Source of the DNA: an uncultured Flavobacteriales bacterium
Lineage (GTDB): Bacteria > Bacteroidota > Bacteroidia > Flavobacteriales_D > Parvicellaceae
NCBI GenBank assembly: GCA_943788755.1
Contig: CALSRM010000001.1
Coordinates: forward strand, 496,001-560,000
Direction: 5' to 3'
Length of the DNA stretch: 64,000 nt
Part shown: piece after piece, positions 28,891 through 39,999 of the stretch
Position numbering within the stretch: the first letter of the stretch is position 1
Layout of the letters: the number at the start of each line of letters is the position of its first letter
Notes under the pieces: model-generated
What the model was told of the DNA's origin: nothing
The model's database searches: none
The model's input: the letters and a program-made list of their open reading frames with translations, nothing else
Translations under genes and position numbers: made by a program

Positions 28891-31734
28891 ATGAAAACCA
28901 TCTTTTTAGCATCAGTAATTTTACTTTCGGGATTAGTCCAAGGGCAAACGCAATTATGGCAAACGCTTATAGATACATCCGTAACTTTCTCTTCACCTAG
29001 AGCGGTAAAGTTAAATGGAGATTCTATTTTAGATGTTGTAATTGGCGGAGGAATTGATGGATCACCCGATGCACGCGGTGTGGTGGCGTTAGATGGAGCA
29101 AATGGAAATGTGCTCTGGGAATTTGCTACAGATGATGAGATGTTTAGCAGTGCTGCGTTTGGAGATGCAAATGGAGACGGCGAAAAAGATATTTTTATTG
29201 GGGGTAGAAATGGAGAGTTCTATGCGATTGATGGTCAAACAGGGAGTATGATATGGGAGTTTTTTCCTTATCCAGCAAGTCAAGCTGCTGATAGTGGATG
29301 GTTAAATTTTTATAGTCCCCAAATTATTTCGGATCAAAATGGAGATTTAGTTGCAGATATATTGGTTGCAAATGGAGGCGATCATGCAGCTTTGCCATGG
29401 GATACATTGCGACCTCCCGGAAGATTAATGATTTTAGACGCTCTTACGGGGAATATCATAGCGCAAGACACAATGCCCGATGGAGAGGAAACTTATTGCT
29501 CAGCTGTATGCATAGACATGAATAATACGGGTGTTTATAGTGTTATTTTCGGCAGTGGAGGTGAAGACGATGGAGGATCTCTTTGGCGAGTTCCTTTATT
29601 GGATTTAATGAATAACGATATAAGTGGCGCTACCATGTTGATTGATGATCCTGTTACAGGGTTTATAGCTCCGGTCAGCTTAGCTGATATCAATTATGAT
29701 GGAGTTTATGATATAGTAAGTCAAAGCTTCAGCGGTACCATCTATGCAATCGATGGATTATTGAATACAATTCTTTGGGAAGTTACTATTCCTGGTGCTC
29801 AATCCAGTGCAGCGCCTATTTTCGGAAATTTTACAGGGAATCAATCACCAGATGTTTTTGCAGTATTAGGTAAAGGTTCGGCTCCTTCTTATTTTGATTA
29901 CTATCAAGTAATGATAGATGGAAATACCGGAGAGGTTGCGTTTTTTGATAGTATTAGTGATTTAAACTTTGCTTCAGCTAATGCTGCAGACCTCGATTTA
30001 AACGGAAGAGATGAAGTTATTTTATCGGTAAATTATCACACTGGAACACATTTTGAACATCAATTAAAAATAGTAGATTTCCCGAATAACAGTATCAGTG
30101 ATTTATCGCTTACTGAAGCTGGAGTTAACCTTGGTAGTACACCTTTAATCACAGATTTAGATGGGAATGGATTCATTGATTTTGTATATGCATTTAGGGC
30201 AGATAGTGTTAATCCTATGGGTGCAAAAGGATTTAAGTTAGCGCGTATAGAAGGTACTTATACCAACCCAGGTCCTGGTATCGCATGGGGATCATATATG
30301 GGTAATGATTACAATGGAATTTACAATTTTGAAGTTACCAATTGTGGAACCATTAACCTTAATCTAATTGTAAATAATACCTCATGTAATTATTGGAATG
30401 ACGGCAATGCTTTGGTGAGTCCAACAGGAGGAACCGAGCCATATGCTATTAATTGGTCTAGTGGACAAATTACAGACAGTATAGGTTCTTTAAGTCCAGA
30501 TAATTACTCGGTATATGTTGTAGATTCAGTTGGCTGTCTCAAATCTACCAATTTTAACATTGTAGATCCCTATGTATTAACCTGGGGTGGAGTAGGGACG
30601 CCTACCTGTCCTGGAGATAGCAATGCTACAGCAACTTTAGCTAGTTCAGGTTGTCCTTGTATGTTTAGCGGATGTATCTACGATTGGGCAAGTATTGACT
30701 CTTTGAAGGTTGCCAATTATTTATGGGCCGGTTGGCAGGTGGTAACAATTACGCACCTAGATGGGTGCCAAGTAACTGATTCTATCTTTATCGAGGAGGC
30801 ATATCCAATACTAGATAGTCTTAATTTTGGCAATATTCAATGCGCAACAGACACTTTAGGTTACGTAAATCTTCATCTGCACGATTCGGCAAACGTATCC
30901 ATTGGATGGGCGGATGGTTCTCACGAATCCTCTATAGATAGTCTTTCGGCTGGTTGGTATTATTACCAGTTAATAGATAACAGAGGATGTAATTATTATG
31001 ATTCCGTTCAAATTACAACTCCAGATGCACTCATTGCCAATTATTCGATGATTTCGCCACTCTGTTTTGGAGATGCTAATGGTTCTATATTAGGCTCTGC
31101 TGTTGGAGGTACAGGAGGCTATTCTTTTGCTTGGAGTAATTCAGATACACTTGCTTTGACAGATTCTTTAATTGCGGGCTATTATAATCTAGTGGTCACA
31201 GATTCTACAGGCTGCACATTTATTATCGATTCAATAAATTTAAGTCAACCCGATATTTTGGCTTTAAATACAGATGGATGGAATTCTAGCTCCGATTCTT
31301 GTATGGCTTCTGCAGAAGTTACCGTAAGTGGAGGAACCAGTGGCTATAGCTATTCTTGGAATGACGCTACTTCTGCCACAACTTTTGATGTGCACGAGTT
31401 GTGTGCTGGAACCTATATTATTACGGTTACCGACGCAAACGGTTGTGAGTCTATTGATAGTGTAACAGTTTCTTCAACTGTAGGATTAGCAACCAATGAA
31501 AATATAAATGTTTCTGTTTTTCCCAACCCAAGTAATGGAAACATACAATTGAATGGATTAAGAATAGGGCAGGACCTAGAAATATTTAATATGACTGGCA
31601 AACTTGTATATTCTGATCGAGTTGGTGCGCTTGGCATAACGTTAAACCTAAGTAGGCTGACTTCGGGTAAATACTTTATTCGCATTAGTGATCTGTCGGG
31701 TTACCAAATTATTCCAATATCCATAATAGATTAA
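28891..31734 (+). CDS. Secreted FG-GAP/PQQ-like and SprB-repeat protein with T9SS type A sorting domain
   Basis: Signal peptide; DxNxDG-type motifs; SprB-like repeats (GGTEPYAINWSSGQITDSIGSLSPDNYSVYVVDSVGC); C-terminal NVSVFPNPSNGNIQL...GKYFIRIS. Confidence 0.88.
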   Translation: MKTIFLASVILLSGLVQGQTQLWQTLIDTSVTFSSPRAVKLNGDSILDVVIGGGIDGSPDARGVVALDGANGNVLWEFATDDEMFSSAAFGDANGDGEKDIFIGGRNGEFYAIDGQTGSMIWEFFPYPASQAADSGWLNFYSPQIISDQNGDLVADILVANGGDHAALPWDTLRPPGRLMILDALTGNIIAQDTMPDGEETYCSAVCIDMNNTGVYSVIFGSGGEDDGGSLWRVPLLDLMNNDISGATMLIDDPVTGFIAPVSLADINYDGVYDIVSQSFSGTIYAIDGLLNTILWEVTIPGAQSSAAPIFGNFTGNQSPDVFAVLGKGSAPSYFDYYQVMIDGNTGEVAFFDSISDLNFASANAADLDLNGRDEVILSVNYHTGTHFEHQLKIVDFPNNSISDLSLTEAGVNLGSTPLITDLDGNGFIDFVYAFRADSVNPMGAKGFKLARIEGTYTNPGPGIAWGSYMGNDYNGIYNFEVTNCGTINLNLIVNNTSCNYWNDGNALVSPTGGTEPYAINWSSGQITDSIGSLSPDNYSVYVVDSVGCLKSTNFNIVDPYVLTWGGVGTPTCPGDSNATATLASSGCPCMFSGCIYDWASIDSLKVANYLWAGWQVVTITHLDGCQVTDSIFIEEAYPILDSLNFGNIQCATDTLGYVNLHLHDSANVSIGWADGSHESSIDSLSAGWYYYQLIDNRGCNYYDSVQITTPDALIANYSMISPLCFGDANGSILGSAVGGTGGYSFAWSNSDTLALTDSLIAGYYNLVVTDSTGCTFIIDSINLSQPDILALNTDGWNSSSDSCMASAEVTVSGGTSGYSYSWNDATSATTFDVHELCAGTYIITVTDANGCESIDSVTVSSTVGLATNENINVSVFPNPSNGNIQLNGLRIGQDLEIFNMTGKLVYSDRVGALGITLNLSRLTSGKYFIRISDLSGYQIIPISIID

Positions 31735-31779
31735 TCATTTTTGTAATGAATAGAGTTATTAGTGAATGAAAATGGTGAT

Positions 31780-32154
31780 TTATTTCATAAAAGCTGAAGC
31801 CTCTTTATAGAGCTCAATATCTTTAATTAACGGTTGTAGCTTTTTTATATAAGCTCCCAATTCAAGTAATTTCTGTTTGTCTTTTTTACTTGGAGAATTC
31901 AAGTTAGGGACAACAAATTCAGCCATTTGAGAAACATAAGCGAAAACCATTTCGGGAGATTTCGAATTCACTTTGAAGATTTTTGCTTTAGTATCTTGCC
32001 CGTTTACAGCTTTAAGACCTTTCATTTCTGAAGACAGTTTATTCATCTTTGTAAAGGAAACACCACACCTAGGAATTTCATAAACTACAGGTTTTTTAAA
32101 CTTTGTTACAATCTGCTTTAATAATATTTTGGAATATACTTTAAACTTACCCAA
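31780..32154 (-). CDS. hypothetical protein
   Basis: 124-aa ORF, no family recognised. Confidence 0.6.
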   Translation of the reverse strand: MGKFKVYSKILLKQIVTKFKKPVVYEIPRCGVSFTKMNKLSSEMKGLKAVNGQDTKAKIFKVNSKSPEMVFAYVSQMAEFVVPNLNSPSKKDKQKLLELGAYIKKLQPLIKDIELYKEASAFMK

Positions 32155-32322
32155 TGCTTTTATTTTAAAATTTGTTCAACAAATCTATTAGAATTTTTTA
32201 TAATTAAGTAGCGTATTTTGTCCAATTTATTCAAATGTAATATTTTGGTGGCAGGTTGAATAGGTTATTGGAATTGCGAAAAGACAAAATGAATTATTCA
32301 GTCAAATGATTTTACAACAGGT

Positions 32323-32511
32323 TTAAATTTGATTAGCATTATATCCAATTAAAACTAATGTTCTATCCCCTTCATTTCTTACTTCTAAAAAACCAGAATA
32401 AACATCCTCGTCAAAATCTATTACATCAAAATAAGTATCACTCCATTTATAATATTCTCCATCAATTAGTATTAGTTTTAATACCTGCACAACATCTTTC
32501 AGCTCGAAAAA
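32323..32511 (-). pseudogene. Remnant or missed short ORF (...ELKDVVQVLKLILIDGEYYKWSDTYFDVIDFDEDVYSGFLEVRNEGDRTLVLIGYNANQI*)
   Basis: In-frame protein-like sequence with no ATG start, absent from the ORF track; upstream in-frame TAA. Confidence 0.4.
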
Positions 32512-32565
32512 ATGTTATTTAAACCAATTGTAAAACATTGATTATATTTGAAACAAAGTAAATCA

Positions 32566-33279
32566 ATGAGGAATGTTGTTAGTATTACAATGGTGCTACT
32601 CCTTTTTTCGGCCTGTAGTATTGAACTTGAGAAGAAGACCATTTCTGAAAAGTTAGCAGCAGAGCGTAAAACTGAATTTAAGTACTTGGCTTTAGGTGAT
32701 TCTTATACCATAGGAGAAAGTGTTGACAGGAAAAAATGCTATCCGAATCTATTGAAGGATACTCTGATTAAAGCTGGTTTTTTATTAGATACTGTTACAA
32801 TTATTGCTAAAACTGGTTGGACTACAGAGGACTTAAAGAATGGTATTTTTAATAGAGAGATAGAAGGAAATAAATATGATTTGGTAACGCTGCTGATTGG
32901 TGTAAATAATCAATATCAAGGTCTCGATATAGAAACTTACCGAAAAGAGTTTTTTAGCCTGTTAAAACAAGCAATAAGCTTTGCTAATGATGATCCTAAA
33001 AAGGTTATTGTTATATCCATACCAGATTGGGGAGTAACTCCCTTTGCATCTGATAGAGACAATAAACAAATTGCCTTTGAAATAGATAATTACAATGCTA
33101 TCAAAAAGGAAGAAGCCCAAAAGCTTAACGTAAGTTTTGTAGATATAACAGCTTTTTCTAGGAAAGCGGATAAGCATCCTGAATTAGTTGCAACTGATGG
33201 ACTGCATCCTTCCGGCGAAATGTATTTGGAATGGGTAAATAGAATATTTCCTGTTGCAAAACAAATCTTGGAGAAATAG
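32566..33279 (+). CDS. SGNH/GDSL hydrolase lipoprotein
   Basis: Lipobox LLFSACS; block I KYLALGDSYTIGE; C-terminal DGLHPSGEMY. Confidence 0.9.
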   Translation: MRNVVSITMVLLLFSACSIELEKKTISEKLAAERKTEFKYLALGDSYTIGESVDRKKCYPNLLKDTLIKAGFLLDTVTIIAKTGWTTEDLKNGIFNREIEGNKYDLVTLLIGVNNQYQGLDIETYRKEFFSLLKQAISFANDDPKKVIVISIPDWGVTPFASDRDNKQIAFEIDNYNAIKKEEAQKLNVSFVDITAFSRKADKHPELVATDGLHPSGEMYLEWVNRIFPVAKQILEK

Positions 33280-33865
33280 AGCTTAAATAGCAATCCAGAT
33301 GTGGTAAACGAATTTAAAATATATACCTTTATCAATAAAGAATAGCCCTTAAAATAAAACATTAAACCCTTTTATTTATTTGTTTAATGATGCTGATCAA
33401 TATTGTTTAGTTTTACCTTAACCAAAGCTATATCTATGATAATTAAAGCTGAGAAGAAATCAAAAGATGAAATTTAGCATCGTGTGGTTATTTACACATA
33501 ATGGCTAATTATAAGAAAAAATGTATTCAAGATAAAAAACTAGACTTCCTGAGAATCGCTTAGAAAATTAATTATGTACAGATCTACAGAATATTATATT
33601 CTACGGATTCCAAAAATCTATTAATTAAAGCTTGGCGTAAATTTTTTAACATAATACCCTCCGATATATGACTGAAGAGTATATATCATTTATAAATAAA
33701 CGTATAGCACCGTATTATTGGATCAGCTCCTTTTGTCTTATAATTAATATTATGTTAAATAGAGTTTTGCAGCTATTCCCGCATCACCTATCATTTCATA
33801 TGATTAGAAAACAAAGTATACCTGCAACACAAGTGACAATAGGATGACCTTTGTACATAACCGTA

Positions 33866-34984
33866 TTAATCAGTTATTGCCGCCGCAGCTTCTTTTCCAA
33901 CCATAGTTCCCAGAGCAACACCCATACCACCTAGCCGAACCGCACAGAGAATATTTTTCCCGACCTCCTTAATAATAGGTTCTTTATTCTCTCCAACTCC
34001 CATTATTCCGGCCCAATGGTAATCCACTTCATAATTGGTGTTTGGCAAAATCACATTAGATAAAATATCCTTCAACGTATCAATTATCTGGGTTGTACAT
34101 TCCATTTCTGTAGTGTTCTCTCCTTTAAAATCCAGGTTTCTTCCACCACCAAATAAAACGCGGTTATGAATATTTCTAAAATAGTAATACCCTTTGTCAT
34201 AGTGAAAAGTTCCTTTTAAAGGTAAATTCGGAATTGGTTTCGTAACTAGTACCTGCGCTCTTGCGGGCTCTACATCTTCATTTAAAAATTGCTTTGCAAA
34301 ACCATTGGAACAAATAACTAGTTTACCTGTTTTGATTGTTAAATTATTGTTTATTTCCAGTTCAACTCCTGATACAGTTGAGCTATACTGAGTAACTTCA
34401 GCTCCATTAATAATATTTACGCCTTCCTTTCTTGCTAAATCAAGGTAAGCCTTCATCATTTTCCCTGTGTCAACTTGCCCCTCGTATTGGTTTTTTATAA
34501 TACCTATAACCCCTTCAAATCCAAAATCAAACTCTTCTTTCGAATAAACAGAGCCGCCAAACTCCTTCCGTAGCAAATCATTTAAGTCACCCATTCGATC
34601 CAAACACTCTACATACTCTTCTTTTTGCTCCGGCCTAAAAAGCTCAAAACCCCCATTAAGTTGAAAATCTATTGCCTCTTTTCCTAAAAGCTCAATTAGC
34701 ATGTTCAAACCATTATTCCTGCTTTCAATTAAACGCACTATCTCATCTAAACTAGTATTTTGTAAATCGTCTAGTACCTCGCCTAATGAACCAAAACATG
34801 CAAAACCAGCATTTTTAGTACTCGCACCCCAAGGAAGGATACCTCTTTCCAATATCAAAACCTTTAAAAAAGGTGATTTTCTCTTCAGATGGATTGCTGC
34901 AGACAGGCCCGTTATACCACTGCCAATTATCACCACATCATTCTGCCCTATTAATTCCTTGTTTTCCCAGTAACTAAAATTCAT
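33866..34984 (-). CDS. FAD-dependent oxidoreductase (DAO family)
   Basis: VVIIGSGITGLSAAIHLKRK; C-terminal RLGGMGVALGTMVGKEAA. Confidence 0.92.
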   Translation of the reverse strand: MNFSYWENKELIGQNDVVIIGSGITGLSAAIHLKRKSPFLKVLILERGILPWGASTKNAGFACFGSLGEVLDDLQNTSLDEIVRLIESRNNGLNMLIELLGKEAIDFQLNGGFELFRPEQKEEYVECLDRMGDLNDLLRKEFGGSVYSKEEFDFGFEGVIGIIKNQYEGQVDTGKMMKAYLDLARKEGVNIINGAEVTQYSSTVSGVELEINNNLTIKTGKLVICSNGFAKQFLNEDVEPARAQVLVTKPIPNLPLKGTFHYDKGYYYFRNIHNRVLFGGGRNLDFKGENTTEMECTTQIIDTLKDILSNVILPNTNYEVDYHWAGIMGVGENKEPIIKEVGKNILCAVRLGGMGVALGTMVGKEAAAAITD

Positions 34985-35174
34985 TTTGGAAAATTACAAA
35001 TTTTATATTCAGAATTTAATTCATATCGCTAACTAAATAGCATTTAAAGGAAAAGCAACTCTGTTCATTCTTGACGCAGCCAATAAGCTCTTTGAAAAAT
35101 AACAGATTTGCAGTGCCCTTTTCATTTTATTTTTCGTCTTTAGTAAAAACAAATACTTTTTGTACTTTGCGCCT

Positions 35175-38100
35175 ATGTATTTCAAAGGGATTTTTATTCT
35201 CATTTTCTCACTCATCTCAATTGGTTATAGCCTTGGGCAGGAACCACAAGTTTTAGGAGGTTATAAGTTTATAGAGAACAAAAACCAATGGCCAGATCAG
35301 GTACATTACCGCTCGGATATTGAAGGCGGATATCTATATCTAGAAAAGGATGGGTTTTTATTCAATTTATATGACGGAAAAGAATTCGCTAGATATGTGC
35401 AAGCGCATTATGATAAATCTTTACCCAGAAACTTTGATAAACTATCGTGGCATAGTTATAAAGTTACATTTAGCAACTGCAATACTGAAGCATTAGCAAA
35501 AGGTAGTTTAGAAACACCCGAATATTACAACTACTTTTTAGGAAATGACAAAACCAAGTGGGCTTCTCACGCAAAAGGTTTTCACAGAATAGAATACAAA
35601 GAACTTTATCCTGGTATTGATTTAAACATGTACTCCAAAGTCTTTAATCTTAAATATGATTTTGTAGTTAAAGCAAATGCAGATGCTAAGCAAATTGAAT
35701 TGAATTATGATGGTGCTGACGATATTGCAATAAAAAATGAGAGACTGCATATCTACACACAAGTAAATCACATTATTGAAGACAAGCCTTATGCATTCCA
35801 AATAATTGATGGTGAAAAGATTGAAGTCAAATGTAAATTCAAATTGAAGGGAACAACAGTAACTTTTGAATTCCCTAAAGGTTATAATCATAATTATGAT
35901 TTAATTGTTGATCCTACGCTCATGTTCGCAACTTATTCCGGCTCTACGGCCAATAATTTTGGATATTCCGCGACTTTTGATTCAAAAGGTTTTTTATATG
36001 CAGGAAGCTCGGTTTTTGGAGCAGGTTACCCCACCATTCTTGGCTCTTATGATGGGACTTTTAACGGTGGTTCGGGTTTATCTCCAGGTATAGATATCGC
36101 AATTTCAAAATTTGATACCACGGGCACTTTTTTACTCTACTCCACCTATATTGGAGGGAATAGCGATGAATTGCCGCATAGTTTAATTGTGAATAATTTT
36201 GATGAATTATTTATCTTGGGAACAACTAGCTCAACAAACTACCCTTACACTACTGGATGCTATGACTCCACTTACAATGGAGGAATCCCTAATGATTTAC
36301 AACAAGGTCTTGGAGCAAATTATATTAATGGCTCTGACATTGTTGCTTCTAACCTCACTGCTGACGGTACATCCCTATTGGCATCTACTTTTATTGGAGG
36401 TTCTGGAAATGATGGATTAAATTCAACACATGATTTTACCAATTGTGCATTGAATGTTTTAAAATATAATTATGCGGATGAAATTCGAGGAGAAATAGAT
36501 ATAGACGAAAACAACAATATATACATTGTTAGTTGCACGCAATCAACGGATTTTCCAATTGTAGGAAATGTTTTCCAGCCAACCTTTGGGGGTGGAGATT
36601 TAGACGGTGTAATTATCAAATTAGATAATTCACTTCAAAACATTATATGGAGTAGTTATTTTGGAGGAGAAAAACATGATGCCGGCTATTCTCTTGCAAT
36701 CGATTCAAACGAAGATATTTATATAACTGGAGGAACGAACTCTGACTCATTAGTTACTACTCCTGGCGTTATTGACACAATTGCATTAGGGGGAAGGAGT
36801 GATGGGTTTATAGCACATATAGAAGCAGGGGGTCAGCAAATCATTAGCTCAACTTATTATGGCAGTCCTACCTATGACCAGTCTTATTTTGTTGAATTGG
36901 ATAATTCGAACAACGTTTATCTATTAGGGCAAACTGAAGTTCAAGATTCTACTTTTATTCATAATGTGCTTTACTTTAATTACGGCAGTGGTCAATTTGT
37001 AAGTAAATTAACAGCACAGTTAGATTCAGTGATATATTCAACTGTTTTTGGCAATGGAAATGGGATAAGTTTATCTCCAACAGCCTTCTTAGTTGATTTG
37101 TGTAATAAAATGTACCTATCTGGCTGGGGAGGAGGAACTAATAATTTTAACACTTGTAATAATACCAGTTCCACAATAGGCATGCCCATCACTTTTGATG
37201 CATTCCAGTCAACAACAGATGGCAGTGATCACTATGTAATGGTTTTAGAAGATGATGTTTCAAACATTGTGTACGGGACTTTCTTTGGTGGACCTACAAG
37301 TCAAGAACATGTTGATGGTGGAACAAGTCGATTTGATAGAAAAGGAAAGGTGTACCAAGCAATGTGTTCGGGATGTGGATTTAATTCTGATATGCCTATC
37401 TATCCATCTAATGCAGTATCTCCAACGAATAACAACAGTTGTAATTTAGGCGTCTTTAAAATGGATTTTGATTTACCCGTGGTGGTTGCAGATTTTGAAA
37501 CTCCCCCGATTGGGTGTGCACCCTATACCTATACATTTATTAATACAAGCTTAAGTCAAGACTATACTTCTTGGGAATGGGATTTCGGTGATAGTGTTGG
37601 AACAAGTAATCAATTAAACCCATCTTACACCTACACGGATGCGGGAAGCTATACCATTACTTTGATTGTTAACGATACAGCAACCTGCAACTTTGGAGAT
37701 ACCATTCAAAAGGAAATTCTAATTATGGGAGATACAGTATATTCTCTTGGTGACCTTTCTATTTGTCCTGAAGAATCGCAGCAATTGGGTATTTTGCCAA
37801 ATTCGGATCCTACGATTACTTATTCTTGGTTCCCCACTACTGGTTTAAGTGATTCGACAATCTCGAATCCTTTTGCCACGCCTACTTCAACAACCAATTA
37901 TGCTTTACTAATTTCAAATGGGGTTTGCACTGATACTGTTTTTCAAAACATAATAATAAACACTCCTCAATTAGCTATTTCAAATGATACCACAGTTTGT
38001 GATGATTTCTCTTCCGTCACGTTTTCTGCCAATTCCTTTGGAACCAGTTCAGATTATATTTGGTCGTCAAATAATCAGTTTACTGATACACTCAACTCCC

Positions 38101-38981
38101 CTATTACATCCAACACAATAACAGTTAGTCCTTTGTTTACTTCAACTTATTTTGTACAAATAAATAACAATGGTTGCTATTTAAGTGACTCGGTTGTTCT
38201 TACGATTTCCGGTAGCTCCACAACAATTATCGGAGATCAAGGTATTTGCATTGGTGATTCTACCTTTTTAGTAGTTACAAATCTAAACCCTTTGGATACA
38301 CTTACTTATAACTGGAGCCCTGACAACAGTATTCTATCTGGCGATGGAACAAATACTGTTTGGGTTAACCCAAGTTCTACAACAACGTATAACGTTACTT
38401 CTACATCAACAAATGGATGCATAATTAATAATGAGGTTACTGTTTCAGTTGACAACTTACCTAATCTAACCATAGATGCCTGGGCAAATAATGACACTAT
38501 ATTTCAAGGAGATTTTACACAGTTAAATGTAACGCCTAATGGCTATACATACAATTGGGCACCAGCTGAGTCTTTAAATGACCCAAATGCGCAATTTCCA
38601 AATGCTTCACCTATAGTGACAACTAGCTATATAGTCTCTATCAATGGAAATGGTTGTTCAAAAACAGATACTGTTAAAGTATATGTTGCGGAGATTATAT
38701 GTGATGAACCTTATATTTTTGTTCCGAATGCATTTACTCCTGATGGTGATGGTATTAATGATGTTCTCTATGTAAGATGTCATCCTAATTCAGAAATAGT
38801 GTTTCGAGTTTTTGATAGATGGGGCGAGTTAGTTTTCGAAACTTTTGACATAAACTTCGGATGGGATGGAATATTTAAAGGAAAAGAATCCGATCCAGCA
38901 GTATTTGATTATTATCTAGAAGTACTTTGTCCAGGTGATGAGAAGTTTTTTAAAAAAGGAAATGTGACCTTAATTCGATAA
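35175..38981 (+). CDS. Secreted protein with SBBP-like beta-propeller repeats, PKD domain and gliding motility-associated C-terminal domain (T9SS type B)
   Basis: Signal peptide from ATG 35175; FIGGSGNDG/YFGGEKHDAG propeller motifs; PKD WEWDFGDSVGTSNQLNPSYTY; C-terminal VPNAFTPDGDGINDVLYV...FDRWGELVF. Confidence 0.9.
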   Translation: MYFKGIFILIFSLISIGYSLGQEPQVLGGYKFIENKNQWPDQVHYRSDIEGGYLYLEKDGFLFNLYDGKEFARYVQAHYDKSLPRNFDKLSWHSYKVTFSNCNTEALAKGSLETPEYYNYFLGNDKTKWASHAKGFHRIEYKELYPGIDLNMYSKVFNLKYDFVVKANADAKQIELNYDGADDIAIKNERLHIYTQVNHIIEDKPYAFQIIDGEKIEVKCKFKLKGTTVTFEFPKGYNHNYDLIVDPTLMFATYSGSTANNFGYSATFDSKGFLYAGSSVFGAGYPTILGSYDGTFNGGSGLSPGIDIAISKFDTTGTFLLYSTYIGGNSDELPHSLIVNNFDELFILGTTSSTNYPYTTGCYDSTYNGGIPNDLQQGLGANYINGSDIVASNLTADGTSLLASTFIGGSGNDGLNSTHDFTNCALNVLKYNYADEIRGEIDIDENNNIYIVSCTQSTDFPIVGNVFQPTFGGGDLDGVIIKLDNSLQNIIWSSYFGGEKHDAGYSLAIDSNEDIYITGGTNSDSLVTTPGVIDTIALGGRSDGFIAHIEAGGQQIISSTYYGSPTYDQSYFVELDNSNNVYLLGQTEVQDSTFIHNVLYFNYGSGQFVSKLTAQLDSVIYSTVFGNGNGISLSPTAFLVDLCNKMYLSGWGGGTNNFNTCNNTSSTIGMPITFDAFQSTTDGSDHYVMVLEDDVSNIVYGTFFGGPTSQEHVDGGTSRFDRKGKVYQAMCSGCGFNSDMPIYPSNAVSPTNNNSCNLGVFKMDFDLPVVVADFETPPIGCAPYTYTFINTSLSQDYTSWEWDFGDSVGTSNQLNPSYTYTDAGSYTITLIVNDTATCNFGDTIQKEILIMGDTVYSLGDLSICPEESQQLGILPNSDPTITYSWFPTTGLSDSTISNPFATPTSTTNYALLISNGVCTDTVFQNIIINTPQLAISNDTTVCDDFSSVTFSANSFGTSSDYIWSSNNQFTDTLNSPITSNTITVSPLFTSTYFVQINNNGCYLSDSVVLTISGSSTTIIGDQGICIGDSTFLVVTNLNPLDTLTYNWSPDNSILSGDGTNTVWVNPSSTTTYNVTSTSTNGCIINNEVTVSVDNLPNLTIDAWANNDTIFQGDFTQLNVTPNGYTYNWAPAESLNDPNAQFPNASPIVTTSYIVSINGNGCSKTDTVKVYVAEIICDEPYIFVPNAFTPDGDGINDVLYVRCHPNSEIVFRVFDRWGELVFETFDINFGWDGIFKGKESDPAVFDYYLEVLCPGDEKFFKKGNVTLIR

Positions 38982-38982
38982 G

Positions 38983-39999
38983 TTGATTTTAATAAGAAAA
39001 TATATCATTTTAGGCCTCTTTAGTGTAATACTGCTAAATGGAAATGCACAAGATATTCACTTTTCTCAGTACGACCTCTCTCCTATTAACTTAAACCCTG
39101 CAATGACTGGGCAATTCAACGGAGATTTTCGATTTATTGGAAATTATCGTTCTCAATGGGGGTATGTTACAGTTCCATTCAATACAATAAGTATTGGCGC
39201 TGACGCCAAAAGCATCTTCAATACGAAAGATTTAGCAGGTGGAATTCAGATAAACCAAGATAGAGCTGGCGATTCTAAATTCAATACATTTCAAGTTAAT
39301 TTTTCTGGAGCTTACTTAAAACCTATAAGTAACGACTCATTGCACAATCTTTCTTTTGGTATTCAATCAGGATTCACCAATCGAAGTTTAACTTATGAAC
39401 CACTGTCTTTCGATGTTCAATATAACGGTTCCTATTACGACGAGAATTTACCTAATCAAGAAAATTTTGCCCGAGAAAGTAGAACCTATCTGAACCTTAA
39501 TTTTGGTGTTGGTTATTTATGGGAAATAGAAAAAAGGAAAACAATAAGAGGTGGTCTTGCTCTTTTCAATTTAACTAAACCGAAACAAAGCTTTTTTAAT
39601 GATAATGAAATTAAGTTGGACATGCGGCTGGCAGTTCATGCAAATGCTGAATGGAAAGTTCATGAGAAGATAAATGTACTACCGAGTATGTTATTCATGA
39701 GTCAAGGGAAATATAAAGAATTAGACTTTGGTGTTTCTGCAAAATACATTTTAACTGATTTTATGACAATGTATCGCACAGTTTGGCTTGGGTGCTTTTA
39801 TCGTAACCAAGATGCTGGTTTTTTAACTGCAGGAATGGATTACGACGAATGGAAAGTTGGTGTGAGTTATGACATCAACATAAGCACATTGGTTCCTGCT
39901 AGTAATAATCGTGGAGGTTTAGAAATATCAGTTATTTATATAATTGACAATACACCGCCAAAAAGAGTAATGCATAGAATTTGCCCGGATTACATTTAA
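38983..39999 (+). CDS. PorP/SprF family type IX secretion membrane protein
   Basis: QDIHFSQYDLSPINLNPAMTGQFNGDFRFIGNYRSQW; TTG start adjacent to the upstream stop. Confidence 0.93.
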   Translation: MILIRKYIILGLFSVILLNGNAQDIHFSQYDLSPINLNPAMTGQFNGDFRFIGNYRSQWGYVTVPFNTISIGADAKSIFNTKDLAGGIQINQDRAGDSKFNTFQVNFSGAYLKPISNDSLHNLSFGIQSGFTNRSLTYEPLSFDVQYNGSYYDENLPNQENFARESRTYLNLNFGVGYLWEIEKRKTIRGGLALFNLTKPKQSFFNDNEIKLDMRLAVHANAEWKVHEKINVLPSMLFMSQGKYKELDFGVSAKYILTDFMTMYRTVWLGCFYRNQDAGFLTAGMDYDEWKVGVSYDINISTLVPASNNRGGLEISVIYIIDNTPPKRVMHRICPDYI

